Source of the DNA: Blasia pusilla
Taxonomy: Eukaryota; Marchantiophyta; Marchantiopsida; Blasiales
Assembly: GCA_050084515.1 (NCBI GenBank)
Contig: CM114271.1
Span: 2,108,001-2,172,000 of the forward strand
Length of the DNA: 64,000 nucleotides
Reading direction: 5' to 3'
Every line of letters starts with the position of its first letter. Position 1 is the first letter of the stretch. The notes beneath the pieces were generated by a model. The model did not search any database, was not told where the DNA came from, and worked only from the letters and a program-made list of their open reading frames with translations. Below are positions 36,852-49,766 of this stretch, in pieces. The translations under genes were made by a program, and so were the position numbers.

Positions 36852-39800
36852 CTCCCCCTCAAGCTCATATCAATATCTGTAACACCTAAATCATTTTTAA
36901 ACATCTCAAACTTATCTCTAGACAATGCCTTTGTAAAGATGTCATCAATTTGCTTATGATTATTAGCAAGCTTGATGCTACTAATTTTTTCTGCATATAT
37001 TACACTAGGTCCTAAGTTACTAACACCAATCTTAACAAGTAATCGATGAAGCCACACCGCCTCACATGCTGCATGAGTTGCTCCTCTGTACTTAGCCTCT
37101 GTTCAAGATAAAGCAACTATAGGTTGCTTCTTTGAAGCCCAACTTATAGCTGCGCTTCCCAAAATAAATGAGTAACCAGATGTGGAGTGTCGATCACACA
37201 TATTTCTTGCCCAATCAGCATAAGTGTATCCCTGTAATTGAAAACTCATAGAAGGTTCAAATTGAAGCCCGAATTGAATAGAGAATTTTAAATACCGCAT
37301 AATCCTCCTCACGGCATCAAGGTGAGGTTTTCGAGGTGCTTGCATAAACTGGCTCACTAGGCCAACAACATAGCTCAAATCTGGTCTGGTTATAGTTAGA
37401 TAGATTAAACTTCCAACCATGCGCTTGTATATATTAGAATCTGCAAGCAACTCTCCTTCATCCACTCTTAGCTTCACACTCTGGTCCAACGGTGTAGAGA
37501 TTGGCTTACAAGCCGTCATACCATATTTTGAAAGCATATGAAGAGCATATTATCGTTGTAGTAACCACATGCTCTCTCCAACCTTGATAAACTCTATATC
37601 AAGGAAGTACTTGAGTTCTCCCAAGTCCTTCATATCAAATTCTGCTTGTAACTTAAGCTTGACTTATTGTACCATTTCTTCAATACTGCCAGTAATCAGG
37701 AGATCGTCAATATACAACACAATGAGAACTGTATGATCTTTTCCTCTCAAGAAATATAACCAGGAGTGAGAATCACATACCCTAAAACCCAATTCTTGTA
37801 GGACCTATGTAATCTTGCCATACCAAGCTCTTGGAGCTTGTTTGAGTCCGTATAGAGCTTTCTTCAACCTGCATACGCGAAATGGAAACTTGGGATGCTC
37901 GTATCGAGGTGGTTGAGTCATATATACCTCCTCGTATAGATCTCCATTCAAGAAGGAATTCTTGACGTCCATCTAATATAATCTCCACTTCTTACTTACT
38001 GCAACTGCAACCACTGTTGTCATAGTCGCCATCTTTGCAACAGGGCTAAATGTTTCTTCATAATCAATGCCATATTGTTGTGCATAGCCCTTAGCCACCA
38101 ATCTCGCTTTGTATCTATTAATTGTACCATCTTGATTACGCTTGATTTTGTAAACCCATTTGTAACCAATAGCTTCCTTACCATAAGGTATATCAACCAG
38201 CTCCTATGTCTGTTGATGTCTTAATTCAGCAAGCTCTTCCTCCATAGCTTCAATCCATTCGACTTTACTTGCAGCTTCTTCAAAGCATTTCGGCTCTTGT
38301 TCTTGAAGGGTAGTCATTATATATGCATGATGTATCACAAAAAAACCTTCATTTATGAATCTATGAAGTGGATGTATAACTCTACTTGATCTACGAAGTT
38401 GTTGTTTAGAGGTAGATGTCTCTGACATTTGACTCGAGCTTTGACTAGTGTCAACACATTGAATACGTACGCTTCCCATCCATGGACTCATAGATTTAAC
38501 TGATGAATCTAGGACCTCTCCTAATCCTGCACTAGTACTTGGGGGAGTTGAAGATAATGTCTGTCGGTTTACAATCATATTCTCCCCCTCAATAGACGAG
38601 TTTAGAGGTAGAATAGGCTCAGATGGAGCATACCATGACTTTAGCTCATCAAAGACAACATCCCGACTAATAATAAGCTTCCTAAATGATCGAATGTAGC
38701 ACTTGTACCCCTTAGTTCCATCAGCATAGCCAATGAAGATACATTTTTCAGACTTATTTTCAGACTAATTTTTGACGTATCTCTGAAGGAACATGGGCAT
38801 AACAAATACAACCAAATATTTTCAAGAAAGAAAAATCAGGCTTACTTCTTGTGAAGACTTCAAATGGAGTTTTATCATGAACTCCTGTTGTTGGAGTTCG
38901 GTTGATTAAGAAGAGTGCACATGCTATAGCCTCTGCCCAATACACCTTAGGCATGTTCTTCTCATTTAGCATAGCTCGTGCCGCTTCAGCAATATGTCGA
39001 TTCTTCCTCTCAACCACTCTATTTTTTTGTGGAGTGTAACGGCAAGTCACTTGACGTTGGATGCCATTCTGAAGTAAATAGTCATCAAACTCTGTTGAAA
39101 GATACTCTCCTCCTCCATCACAACGCAATTTCAGAATGTGTTCTCTAGTCTACTTCTCTACTAGAACTCTGAATGTTTGGAACACTGAGAATACCTCTGA
39201 CTTGGCTTTTAGAAAGTATACCCATATATACTTAGAGAAGTCATCAATAAATGAAATAAAGTACTGGTAATCTCTAAGGCTATGTTGTGATGCCTTCCAC
39301 ACATCAATATGGATCAACTCCAATATCATGGATGCTCTTCTTCCTTGCTTAGGAAAAGGAAATCTAGCTTGTTTTCCAAATTGGCAAGCAAGACATACCT
39401 CTAACGTAACAGGACTTGCTAATTTTAGGGAGTCCTATTACTATATTAGATGATGAAAGACTCTGTAATCTTTGAAGATTCATATGTCCAATTCTTTTAT
39501 GCCACATTTAGATCTGTGACTTGTTGGCCGGTTTGACCATACATTTATGTTTGAATCTCTGGCATAGAAATATCTAATTTGAGTATTCTGCCACATCAAG
39601 TTCCTTTGGCTATCATAGTCTAATCATCCATTTTTTCAATGAAACAACCATCTGCGTTAAACTTCACTTTCAAGAGCACAAAATGTTTAAACTGCATTAA
39701 ACATTGTCAAGAGCACAAAGACCATCAAATGCTATTGGAACTTTACCGGTATGCGTGATATGATGTTGAGTGTCATCTCTTATGAGCACAATTGCAAGAT

Positions 39801-40983
39801 CTTTCATCGGCTCCAAACTACTGAACCATTGAGCTTGTGAGATCATGTGATTTGATGCACCAGAGTCAATGTACCAATCTACTGTCGAGTCTTTCTTGAC
39901 CATTGCTCCCATATGATGATTCTTGGAAGTGGAAGTGGGAAGTGGTGTATTAATTAAAAAAATTAGATTTGATTTTCTCTTTGTGATTTTTTTAGTCATG
40001 ACCAAGAGATGCTCCGTTTGTGAATGTTGTTGTTCTTGGTATTGCTCTTGGTGTTGTTGCTCCACATAGTTTTATTGTTGTAAGGCTCCTGTTCTCATAT
40101 CTGCCTTCTTCTTGAAGCAAAGCTTTGCATAGTGACCCTTTATCGCACAGTAATTGCAAGATCCAGGGACCCTCTGCTGTTGACCTCCACCCCAACGGTT
40201 TCCACCATCATCACCTTGTGATTCTGTTTGGTACCGGTTAGTAGTTGAATGAGTGACGTTATATTGAGTCCCTTTTCCTCCATATGCTTGATATCCACCA
40301 TGACCACGGAAGTTTCTATCACGACCCCTGCCTCTGTTTAATTTATAACCTGCAAATAGTGCACTCTCTTGCAGACTAGACGAGCTATCGCTGCCTACTA
40401 GACGTATCTCTTCATTGATTAACAGAGGCACTAACTCTTGAAAGGTTGGATACTTCTCTCTCACAGAGATAGAGGTCTCAAAGGACTTATAATCTTTTGG
40501 AAGGCCTTGAAGAGTGAACAAAATCAGATCATCATCTTCTACTGTCACTCCAATGATATTCAATTGATCAACAATATGTCTGATACTCAAAATATAATCA
40601 TTGATGCTCTACGATTCTTTCCTCACTTCGTTCAATTGATGTTTCAATTGAAGCTTTCTGGTCTTTGTAGATGTCTGGAACAACTTTTCCAATGCATCCC
40701 AGGTCTCCTTCGAAATATCAACATCTTGAATGTAACCTATTATTGGCGAACTGATCGTTATTGAAATATGGTGGATTACTTGTCTTTCGCGTTTATTCCA
40801 GACGCAAACATTCAAGTCTTTTGAGTCACCTTCTCGCTTGGCCTTATCATCTGTGACAAGCTCCCATAGTTCTTGACCCATGAGAAATTGTTTCATGTGA
40901 AACTTCCAGACGTTGTAATTCTGCTTATCTAGCTTCTCGCCTGTGATTGTTGTTGAGGAATACTCCATGACGAATGATTTCAC
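36852..40983 (-). pseudogene. Copia Gag-Pol polyprotein gene, interrupted
   Basis: Read on the minus strand. Gag (40983-40072) includes TGEKLDKQNYNVWKFHMKQ and a zinc knuckle CNYCAIKGHYAKLC. The protease motif DSGAS is near 39865. The integrase catalytic region with RCDGGGEY and TPQKNRVVERKNR is at 39128-38760. The Pro/Ser-rich linker and RT start are at 38578-38204. RT has the catalytic YIDD motif at about 37710. RNase H (37537-37103) includes PDLSYVVGLVSQ and YADWARN; a further RNase H frame is at 37057-36839. Domain order GAG-PR-INT-RT-RH defines Ty1/copia. In-frame stops, for instance near 40606, 40069 and 39694, and frameshifts break the single polyprotein expected. Length from primer site to polypurine tract is about 4.6 kb, normal for the family. 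Confidence 0.93.
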
Positions 40984-41474
40984 TTACAAAAATGTAATTT
41001 CAGGATCTCCTACTGGTCCAATTGAAGCATAGATCATTCCTACACAGAAATTGACCTGAAATTTTCCAAAATTGATCAAATGTATGAAAGAACTAGTCGA
41101 AATTGGCCTGTAGAGAGCAAACTCCACAACTTTTCTTCACTAATTGCACTTTCCTACATTGAAATTGCTACAGCAAGAGCTGAGAATGTCAGAATCGAGC
41201 AATTTTGGATGCGTTGGAAAGCTCTTGGCGAGCTCTACAAGAAGGCTAAAATAAGACCTAGATGCTGTTCTAGCTACTGCGGACCCAGATGGCTTAATCG
41301 AATGGAAAAGCCTTCAAAAATACCTCAAAGTTTTTATCACCGTAAAAGCTCCACCTGAAATCTACACCCACTGAGCTCTGAATAAAACTTCCTACTCCCA
41401 AACTGAAAATTTCTCCTTCTCTTGCCTCTCTTCTCTCCTCAAACACCAAGGATTTCAAGTGATGTTCTCCTATT

Positions 41475-41486
41475 GCTCTGATACCA
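41475..41486 (-). promoter_or_regulatory. tRNA-Met primer-binding site
   Basis: Reads TGGTATCAGAGC on the minus strand immediately inside the 5' LTR. It is complementary to the 3' end of plant initiator tRNA-Met and primes minus-strand cDNA synthesis. Confidence 0.95.
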
Positions 41487-41790
41487 TGTGGAAAATTGCT
41501 AAACAAGCATAACTGGTGGAAAATGACTCTCACACACACATCCCACCATGGAGAACGAAATTTGCAATGAGAGAATGAGTGGAGGCTGGTCCCCTTCTTA
41601 ATTATATGTACAAGCAACCCTAACCCTAACCTTCACCATAGTCTCGAGTTAGGCTTCTTATGATTAACTAACCCTAGTTAAGATAATCGTGCTTAACTGA
41701 CTAACCAAGATTAACTTCCCTATTTCGTGTGAGTACCAAATATAGGAGTTCAGATGTCTCATGAGTTTGATTGTAACTCAATCTTCAATA
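41487..41790 (-). repeat. 5' LTR of the copia element
   Basis: 304 bp, paired with 36549-36851, and should hold the element promoter. Contains AACCCTAACCCTAACC, a telomere-like string. Confidence 0.95.
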
Positions 41791-41795
41791 GATTA

Positions 41796-42702
41796 GATTA
41801 CATCTTTGTGAGTTTTAAATCACTTCCAATGTTTTGGCACATGACATTTGTGTGGAGGACTATGGCGGAGAAGATGGAGGGACGTCTAGAATTTTGCTTG
41901 TAACTATTTCCATGGTGATCCAATCTTTTCAACCTAAGGCCCAATGTGTTCATGTCCTCAAGCTTGAACTTTGGATTCTTCTTTTTTTCACTTAAAATTG
42001 AGTTTTCCAAAGTTCTTGGGATCTTTGGACCTCCTTCTCTCCTAAATGTGCTCATAGATTCCTATACGCAATTTCAAACATAGGGCTCTCCTTATAGAGT
42101 GATATCGGGTTACCATCGGTTTAAGGGATTCCTCTTGCTTTTTTGGATCTTTTGATACGGGCTGGGCCCAACATTACGAACTCATTCCCTCATAGTAGTC
42201 ATTGGTGGATGGCTCACTTACTCCTCACATCCTCTTTTTTGGTGTTTCCAATTTCTTTCATAATTTTCTTCTGGAATGTCGGTTTTGGACGTGTTTAGGC
42301 CTGTTTCGATCGTCTTGACGAGCTCGTTCTTTTCATATCAAGTAGGTTTTATAGTTTTTCTTCCTTCTTTGTAGGTCCCTATTTTTGTGTACGGGTTTGT
42401 TTTAGGTCAATTCCTCCCAAAAGTCTTCGTTGCTCTTTCAACTCCTTACCTTACTGTTTCGCCCCTACATACGTTTGCCATCTCCTTAAGGATATTAGAA
42501 ATTCATATTCTTGCGCCACCTCTTACAATACCATATAGATTACTTTTCCTTTTCAATTTCTTTTTATATTTTTCTTATAGTAACTTTCAATCATAAATTC
42601 AGTATTGCCTAATCTTTATCTCTCCATCTAAATTTCTTTTGGACGGATTCCACTACTTTTCTTTGCTCGTTATCCTCATGCTTTCTCCAAACCACATTTC
42701 AT
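41796..42702. other. 5' region of the retroelement, no other gene recognised
   Basis: Probably contains the untranslated leader of the following retroelement, but its 5' boundary was not found. No target-site duplication was identified. Confidence 0.35.
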
Positions 42703-45700
42703 ATGTCTTTCCTTATCTTCGATGACTTGCCTACCTTTACTTGTATATCATCAGAGATGGAGTTGGATTCTCCATCTACTCCCTTATATGGTTTTACACG
42801 CCCTCCTACGGCCGTAACCTCTCCCCCCGGTTCACCTCCTCATCGTAGATCTCGCCATTTTCCTCCAGATGCTAATACACTGATAACACTCGCTACTTTT
42901 CTTCCGGATTCTCCTCTTCTCCCTTCTTTGCCTTGTCCTATTGAGCCTAATCTTGATCCATTATTACCGAATCCTTCTACTTTGCCATCCCCACATATCT
43001 CATCTATGCCCTTGCTTCCAATTCCCATCTATTCTACCCGAATCTCCCCTCTTCCTCCTCCTCCTTCCACAAACTACTCACCCCCTCATCGTCGGCCATC
43101 ACCACCTCTTGCACCTCCCACCTCCTCTCCTTGTAACCCTTCTACTTCTCCATTTGTACCAAAGGTTCATTGCATACCTTATGGTAAGGAGTTTGCTCCT
43201 AATGGGATCAAAAGATATCAGCGGTACTGTCAATCCATGCATGGGCCTTCAATCCCTAACCCGATACCACCTCATACTGCACTCCGCATAACAATTTCTT
43301 GGACCTGGTTAAGCCAAATTGATCGCCTCCGCTCTTTCCATCCATGTCTTCCTCGTCCTAGACTCTACACTCGCATTCCTATTGCTCTTCGCCCCATCAC
43401 CCAACAAGCTTTGCTTTTCCCATTATAAAGGTTAGCGCATGACCCCACGAATATAAATGCTTGGTATCTCCTATTACTCTTCCCACAATGGGTTTTAGTC
43501 CTCCCTCCAAGGGATGGTGCAACGGATCATCGTGAAACCTCCACACGTATTCAATGCTTTATGTCTGGGGATTGGGAGAATCTTTAGAATGAGCATGTAC
43601 TTCGAGCAGAGGCCTTAGCTGCGGCTCATCCCACTCAACATGCCAATCATGGGAGACCTTCAATACAACAATGCCTTCGACGAAGTCTACTTTTGGGGCA
43701 GGTTGGTGAGTTTTCACGTGCAGCTCGAGCATTGGGTCCTCTTTCTCCGGTGGTTCCAAGTGCGGAAACAGTGGCTCTCTTAGAAGCTCTTCATCCTCCT
43801 TCAAGTGATGATGCTCCACTTTGTGTGGAAGACTATACAATGGACCTTGACATGGAGCTTGACTTGGAGGTTTTTCACAAGGGCTTTTCTGCATACTCCT
43901 TGCTTATCAGCAAGCGGGTTATCAGGGATGGTTTTTGAGCATCTCTACGATTTCTTTATCCCAGCAGATTCAACAAGTGGATTTGTCTCTCTATATAAGG
44001 TGTGTGCACATATGGCGGCATGTCGTCTCCCATTCTCTCTCTCTAGGCTCTTAGGGGCTTGTCGTTTGTTAGCTATGGATAAGCCTCCTTCAGGTGTGCG
44101 CCCTTTGGCTATTGGAGAGGTTTTATACCGCTTGGTTAGTCGATCCCTATGCTTGCAATTTTGTCCTCACTTTAGTGCCCACTTATTTCCTCATCAATTT
44201 GGAGTGGCAACTCCTAGAGGTTGTGAGGCTGTGGTGCATGGGATTCGCTCCACTCTTGATATTAATCCAGATTGGGTAGCAATTCAAGTCAATGTGGCTA
44301 ACGCATTCAATTCAGTTTCTCGTGCGGCCATCTTTGAGGAGTTACGTTGTGCAGGAGGAAAACTCGTGAGCCTCATTCCATTTTTTTTCTCCTTCTATGC
44401 CTATGATACGCCCATTATCTATTCCCATCATGCTACTTTTGGGGAATATAGTATTCTACAATCGGCTTGAGGCACACGTAAGGTGATCCCATGGGTGGCC
44501 TACTCTTTGCCCTTACCCATTTTCGTGCCCTTCGAGCATCAGTGCAAGCATTTCCATGTTGTCTTTTCCCTTCTATTGCTCATGACACTCACATTATAGG
44601 TCTTCCTTCTGAAGTGGTTCATGCTTATACCCATTTCGTGGAGCAACTCTCTTTCTTAAACCTTAAATTCCAACCTAGTAAATATGGAGTATGGTCTCCT
44701 TCATGCCTTCCCTCAACATTCACCCCACATACTTTTGATTTTCCCATCTACATTGAAGGGGTTAGAGTTCTTGGGGTCCCAATTGGCTTCATCGACTATG
44801 TCTCAAAGTTCTTGGACGAGGCCCTTTAGAAAGACGTGGAATGGATTCATTTGTTACCTCATCTAGGGGATCCCCAAGTGGCTTATGGGATTCTCTCCCA
44901 ATGTTTTCTACTACGTCCTTCCTACCTTCTTCGCACTTGTCCTCCCACTTCAAGGTTCTTACATCAGTTGGCCTCTTTTGATGCTTCTATCTGGGCAACT
45001 TTTGGTCAACTTCTTGGCTCGAATACCTTTGAGGGAGAGGATGGTGTCTTTGCTTCATGACAAGCTATCTTGCCTGTTTTTTTTTTGAGGGGTGGGACTG
45101 TCCTCCACAGTCGCATCTGCTCCCGCACTTTTTTGGGGAGTTGGGCGTTGGTAGCACCGATTATGGCTTCAAGGTTTCTCCAAGGAGATACACCTATCTT
45201 GATGGATCATATCGCCCATGTAGAGGAGGAGGACTTGTTATTTCAACAACAACTGAGATCTGCACGAGCTCTTCTTCCTCTTGCTACACAAGCAATTCTA
45301 CCCCCTTTTAGTCAACTCATTACGGAAGGGCTTGATCGACTTCAAGAGCATATCTTCGAGAATCTACATCAAACCAACTTTTCCAGTATTCTCTCCGAGG
45401 CATCCTCTGACGCTAATCGAGCTCGTCTACGTTCATGAGCGGGTACCCGAGCGGGGGCGTGGCTTACTGCAAATCCTCTTATTCTTCTATTTCTTCTTCC
45501 TCGAAGTATATTCTCGACAGCTTTACGGTTACGTCTTGGACTTCCCCATCCTTCTCTCTTAGGTGTGCCGAATTGTGTATGCGGGGATCCCATTAATGCC
45601 AAGGGTATCCATATTCTCCGATGTGCACATGGTGGAGAACGAACGGCCACACATAATGTCATTAGAGAGGCGGTAGCATCGGTGGCTCGTACTGCAGGAT

Positions 45701-46240
45701 ACACCGTTGGGCAAGAGCAACTCCATGTCCTACCTTCAACCACACAAGCAACCTCTCGTCGGAGAGTGGATCTTGTTATGTCTCGAGGTGGATTCCGGAC
45801 ACTAGGTAATGTGATGGTTGCTTATCCACCGCGTTTTGACTTGGTGTGTCGAGCCGCACATACCAAAGGTTTGGCGGCCGAAGCTGCAGCAAGAATCAAG
45901 GAGTTAAGTTATGTTGTGAGACATGCGACTGATGGATTTATTCCTTTTGCAGTGGAAGTATTCGGTCATTTACATGTGTCTTTTGATACTTTCCTGAAAA
46001 CATGTGCTCACCACTCCCTCGAGAATCATCACTTTGCCTCTTCCAGTAGTCCTTCTCTCTCGGTAGTTACTACTTATTTTCGGCAACGCATTCAGTGGCC
46101 TTACAACGTGCACAAGCCTTGGCATTGATACGTCGTGCGGAGGTGGTGGGGGGTCGCTCACCTCGTCGTCCATTCACGTCTGACCAACCACTCGTGTTCT
46201 TGTCAGATTTGTTTCAGGCTATCAATCGTGTAGCTCATTG
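42703..46240 (+). pseudogene. Retroelement polyprotein: zinc-finger-like, reverse transcriptase, CCHC and nuclease-like domains
   Basis: The first frame (42703-43428, 241 residues) is proline-rich and ends with a degenerate zinc-finger-like stretch (VHCIPYGKEFAPNG, one Cys and one His lost). RT segments lie in 43693-44829: GVRPLAIGEVLYRLV, HQFGVATPRGCEAVVHG, then VNVANAFNSV where Asp should precede VANAFN, MGGLLFALTH, and AHDTHIIG where ADDTHIIG is expected. So both catalytic Asp positions look changed. After 45540 there is a Cys/His knuckle (CVCGDP, H, C, GGERTATHN) and a region RRVDLVM and YPPRFDLV typical of restriction-like nucleases, ending IEVFGHLH-like VEVFGHLH. This architecture fits RLE-type non-LTR elements. 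Frameshifts separate at least five pieces. Confidence 0.75.
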
Positions 46241-47243
46241 AGCCGGTGTTTGCATTGGCTTGTTGCCATTTTCTTTTTGCATTCTTTCATGCATTTTTTG
46301 ACTCCTCTTTTGAGTTGTTATTACCTTTCTTTGTCCTCTTTTGAGGCTTATTTTATAATAAAGTGGATATATCTAAAGAGCATAAAACACTTAGGAAAAT
46401 TTTCTTAGTTTTTATAAGTATTAATATAAAAAAATTTGAAACTTAAATAGCTTGTGGATAGCATGGATTATGCATTAATTGTTACTAGAGTATATCTTCC
46501 TCTTTTTCGTACCTTCCCTACTTGAGACATGGCACTTGAACATCATGAGAATAAATTTTTCCTTTATCAATAGAGGTATAGCACAAAATAAAATGATAAA
46601 TTTAATTTGTGTTATACTAGTTATTTTAACCAAATCTCATTTCACGTCAAAATTTGAAATTTAATTCTCATCTAAACTTCAAATTTCATTACATTCATTT
46701 AGCTTTCTTTCTATTTTCTTGTATATTTTTTATCCAATATTTGTTTTTATAGTTGGATGATGTATTTTAATCATAGAGGCGTTGAAAGAATCAAAAATTT
46801 TCTTCTTATAATAGTATCAAAAAATTCATATCTTTTAGAATATTCAATCTTTTTTTGCCTTATCTTGGGAATAATGGAAATATTTCCATCCATTAGCGAG
46901 GTGGGCTCTATGATTAGAAGGTGAGATCTTGACACAAAGCAATTTTTAATATAAGGTCTAAGGATTTTTTTGATTAAAGGTCAAAGATCATCAATCAAAG
47001 AAGTATTTGTTGTTATATTTTATCCATTTACGCCCTCTTAAGGGTCACAAAAATATTTTTTGGAGGTTGGTGATGAGCAAACCTATTACAAAATTTGACA
47101 GCAATATCATACTTTTTGTACATATTTTATTTCCTCTATTTATTTGTATCTTCCTATTTCTATATACCCAACATTCAAGCTAACTTCGTAGTTGTACATG
47201 CTATATGTTACCTATTATAGTATGCTCAACTTATAGTACGGTA
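46241..47243. other. AT-rich DNA downstream of the retroelement
   Basis: The element's 3' end is probably near 46370-46385 (TTTTATAATAAAGTGG). Beyond it the DNA is AT-rich with no gene recognised. Confidence 0.4.
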
Positions 47244-47479
47244 CTGGAGTGTTTCCCGTACTATGCATGGTTGACATTGAAGTCTTGAAACTAAAAAATT
47301 CTACCTGGTCCGTCTTCCTTTTCCCTACTCAATTTACCTTTCTCTTCTTCACTTTTGATTTTATTCCCTCATGTTGACATGTGTCAACACCAGAAAAGCC
47401 CTCATTGGAGAGGTGTCGATAGGAGGAGGAGGAGGAGGAGGAGGGATTTTCTAAACACGTCCTCCGTTAATAGTATAGA
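47244..47479 (-). mobile_element. Helitron-like non-autonomous element
   Basis: Minus-strand 5' end TCTATACTATTAACGGAGG at 47479, preceded by A in that orientation. The 3' side near 47244 reads CTGGAGTGTTTCCCGTACTATGCATGG, with CTAG mutated to CTGG. Contains a short GGA run. Confidence 0.5.
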
Positions 47480-48158
47480 TTGTGTTAAGGTGATACTAGG
47501 GTCATTATTCTCGACAAATCCATCCAACAAAATATAGAATTTTTAATGGGAATTCGAAAATAGGAAAATCTCTGATAGAGGAGTGTTTTTGTAAAGTCTT
47601 GAAATTTATGGCAATACTTTAAAAATACCAAATTAGAATTCTTTCCCTTTGGAAATCAGCCTATGCATCTAAGGTAACTACCCAAGCTACGCATTGTGTT
47701 TTATGCTTGCTAGAGTTCGCACCGTCACTTGGGATATAATATGCACATGTATGAGGACAACTTTATTTATTGGTGGCACAACAACCAACAGAAATTTCCC
47801 CACGACATATTCTTAACATCTCGTCATTACAAAAAAATTGGGCCAAAAACTATTTGGAATTTCCTTTAATCCTTTTCTTGGTGTTTCTCCAAACTTCATG
47901 TTCACTAGTGAGAACGCATGTGCAATGCACTTGCTCAAACACTTACCTTCCATATTTCCCACTTTACTCTACCATTAAGTAAGATCTTAGGATGTAAATA
48001 TTGCTATCACAACCCCGCCACATCTCATGGTTGCTTCCACCTTCTGAATTGTTGAACCTCCAATGTTACTAAAAATTTGTAGGGACGCTAGAGAACGTCC
48101 AATCTTATAGAAACAAACACCCATACATTTACGAAATTCACTCTTTTCTTAAAAAGTA

Positions 48159-48350
48159 CTAGTATGATGCTCATGCTATGCACATTGCACAAGTGAGGGG
48201 GAAATGTTTTTTCACCCCTTAAGTATTTGGTCTTCTTAATTTAAATTTTATTTAAATGTGACGCTTGTCAACAACGGTGGCGGTTTGAAAGAACATGAGT
48301 CAACATAGAAGGAGGGTTTCTCTAACCCCATCCTTTCTTAATAAGATAGA
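48159..48350 (-). mobile_element. Helitron-like non-autonomous element
   Basis: Minus-strand 5' end TCTATCTTATTAAGAAAGGATGGGGTT at 48350; CTAG at 48159-48162 is flanked by A and T as required. The 3' side holds ATGCTCATGCTATGCACATTGC. The 5' terminus is of the same type as the element at 58937. 192 bp. Confidence 0.65.
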
Positions 48351-48354
48351 TGAA

Positions 48355-49766
48355 CTTACTTACTTCAAATTTATCTTCCTTCTATAAGGAGGCGCCACTT
48401 CTTTGGAATTACGAGTACTATAAAAGGCAACCCCCCTTTCCTTCCAATTGTAATATAGATTCCACACCTCAAAATATAATATAGATTTTACAACATGATG
48501 GAGTGTTCGCCCCTTACAAATCACTGGTTAACATGCCCCGTGCTACACATGAAAAGAAGGGTTTCAAAATATTGTTGGAAAAGAAAAATCGTGTCAAGAT
48601 CAACACTATTGACTCTTAAAGAGAAGTGGAGGTTCTACTTACACATCCCCTTCCTCATGGCTGCTAATTTTCCACTCCTCAATAATCTCACTATTACCTC
48701 CAATTATACCTCTTCCCCTCCAAAGATGCTCACTCCTACCAACATGAGACCTTGAGGGGCGAAATAATATCTCGCTACTATTTTGTCTTATTGTCACTAT
48801 TTTGTCCTAATGTGCATGTGGGGTCTGCCATTATAATATAGGTAGAAGATAATACAACAGCCACCAAAAGCAGCAGAATGAAAAGATTATTAATAAAATT
48901 CAAACATCTAAAAACTCGAGGAGAAAGTGCATAGCATTTTTTTTCCCTTGGTAGGTGGCAGATAACATTCATTTTCCCTGGATGACATTCATTTTCAAAG
49001 GTGGGAAAAATAATAGGAAGTGGGTGAATAGTACAATGTCCAACTGCTTCCCATAGCACATGACAGCTTTTTTAGTAGACAAGACAATACCATAAACATG
49101 GAAGGGATAGGAACATAACACCAAGGATGCAAAGTATTGCATTTCATACTCCTGCCCTTCAACCTTTCTTAAAGGTCTTTTCATTGTTCCTCTCCAAATT
49201 ATTTGTTCCAGATGTTTCCGGGAGGAAGCGGCACCTAAAATGTCCGATGTTGTTTAGAGGAACGTAGGTTCAGGAAAGGCTTTGAAGATGGGATGGCTAC
49301 CAAAATAAAGGAAAGTATTTACTGATTATGAGTCGAAAGTTTTCTGCTGATACACCAAATTGAGACCGTCTCCCTTAAGCGGCGCGTGTTGGAAGAGTGC
49401 GTAAGATATCCCATAGCTATGGTGTAAATTTTGGAACTCCTACACAATCATCTCTAGCTTAAGAGTAGATCTCAAACTGCTACTGGGAGATGTTCTACAC
49501 TAGCCTCCTACCATCAAGGATTGAGAACTTAATGATATCAATCCCAGTAAGCCCATCTGATTGGGATTCTAGCCTTGTACCATTAGCAATCTACAAAAAG
49601 AGCAGCCCTTGATGGTTCTCTGCATGATGTTGCAGGAAAATGTTTTGCATCTCTACATAATAGCTATACCATCAATTTTGTGCTCGGTACCACCTGACGG
49701 TAGGTTGTCCCATTATCAAAATGTGGAGAATCCAATACTGGATACTTGTCACAGATTAGGTCAATT
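48355..49766. other. Intergenic, downstream of dapF
   Basis: No gene recognised. The stretch near 49200-49766 probably includes the dapF 3' untranslated region. No other supported feature. Confidence 0.4.

Larger units (their letters stand above)
36549..41790 (-). mobile_element. Full-length Ty1/copia retrotransposon
   Basis: LTRs at 36549-36851 and 41487-41790 (303 and 304 bp). Both start TGTGGAAAA and end CTTCAATA on the plus strand, and a perfect 5 bp GATTA duplication lies at 36544-36548 and 41791-41795. In element orientation the LTR begins TATTGAAG and ends CCACA. The primer site TGGTATCAGAGC, matching initiator tRNA-Met, is at 41475-41486, and the polypurine tract TTGAGGGGGAG borders the 3' LTR at 36852-36862. 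Visible differences and indels between the LTRs show the insertion is not very recent. The coding region carries several stops. Confidence 0.97.

Noticed and set aside
42703-43428. Proline-rich cell-wall (extensin-like) protein
   Set aside because: Lacks SPPPP repeats and a signal peptide, and continues directly into reverse transcriptase sequence in the same orientation.
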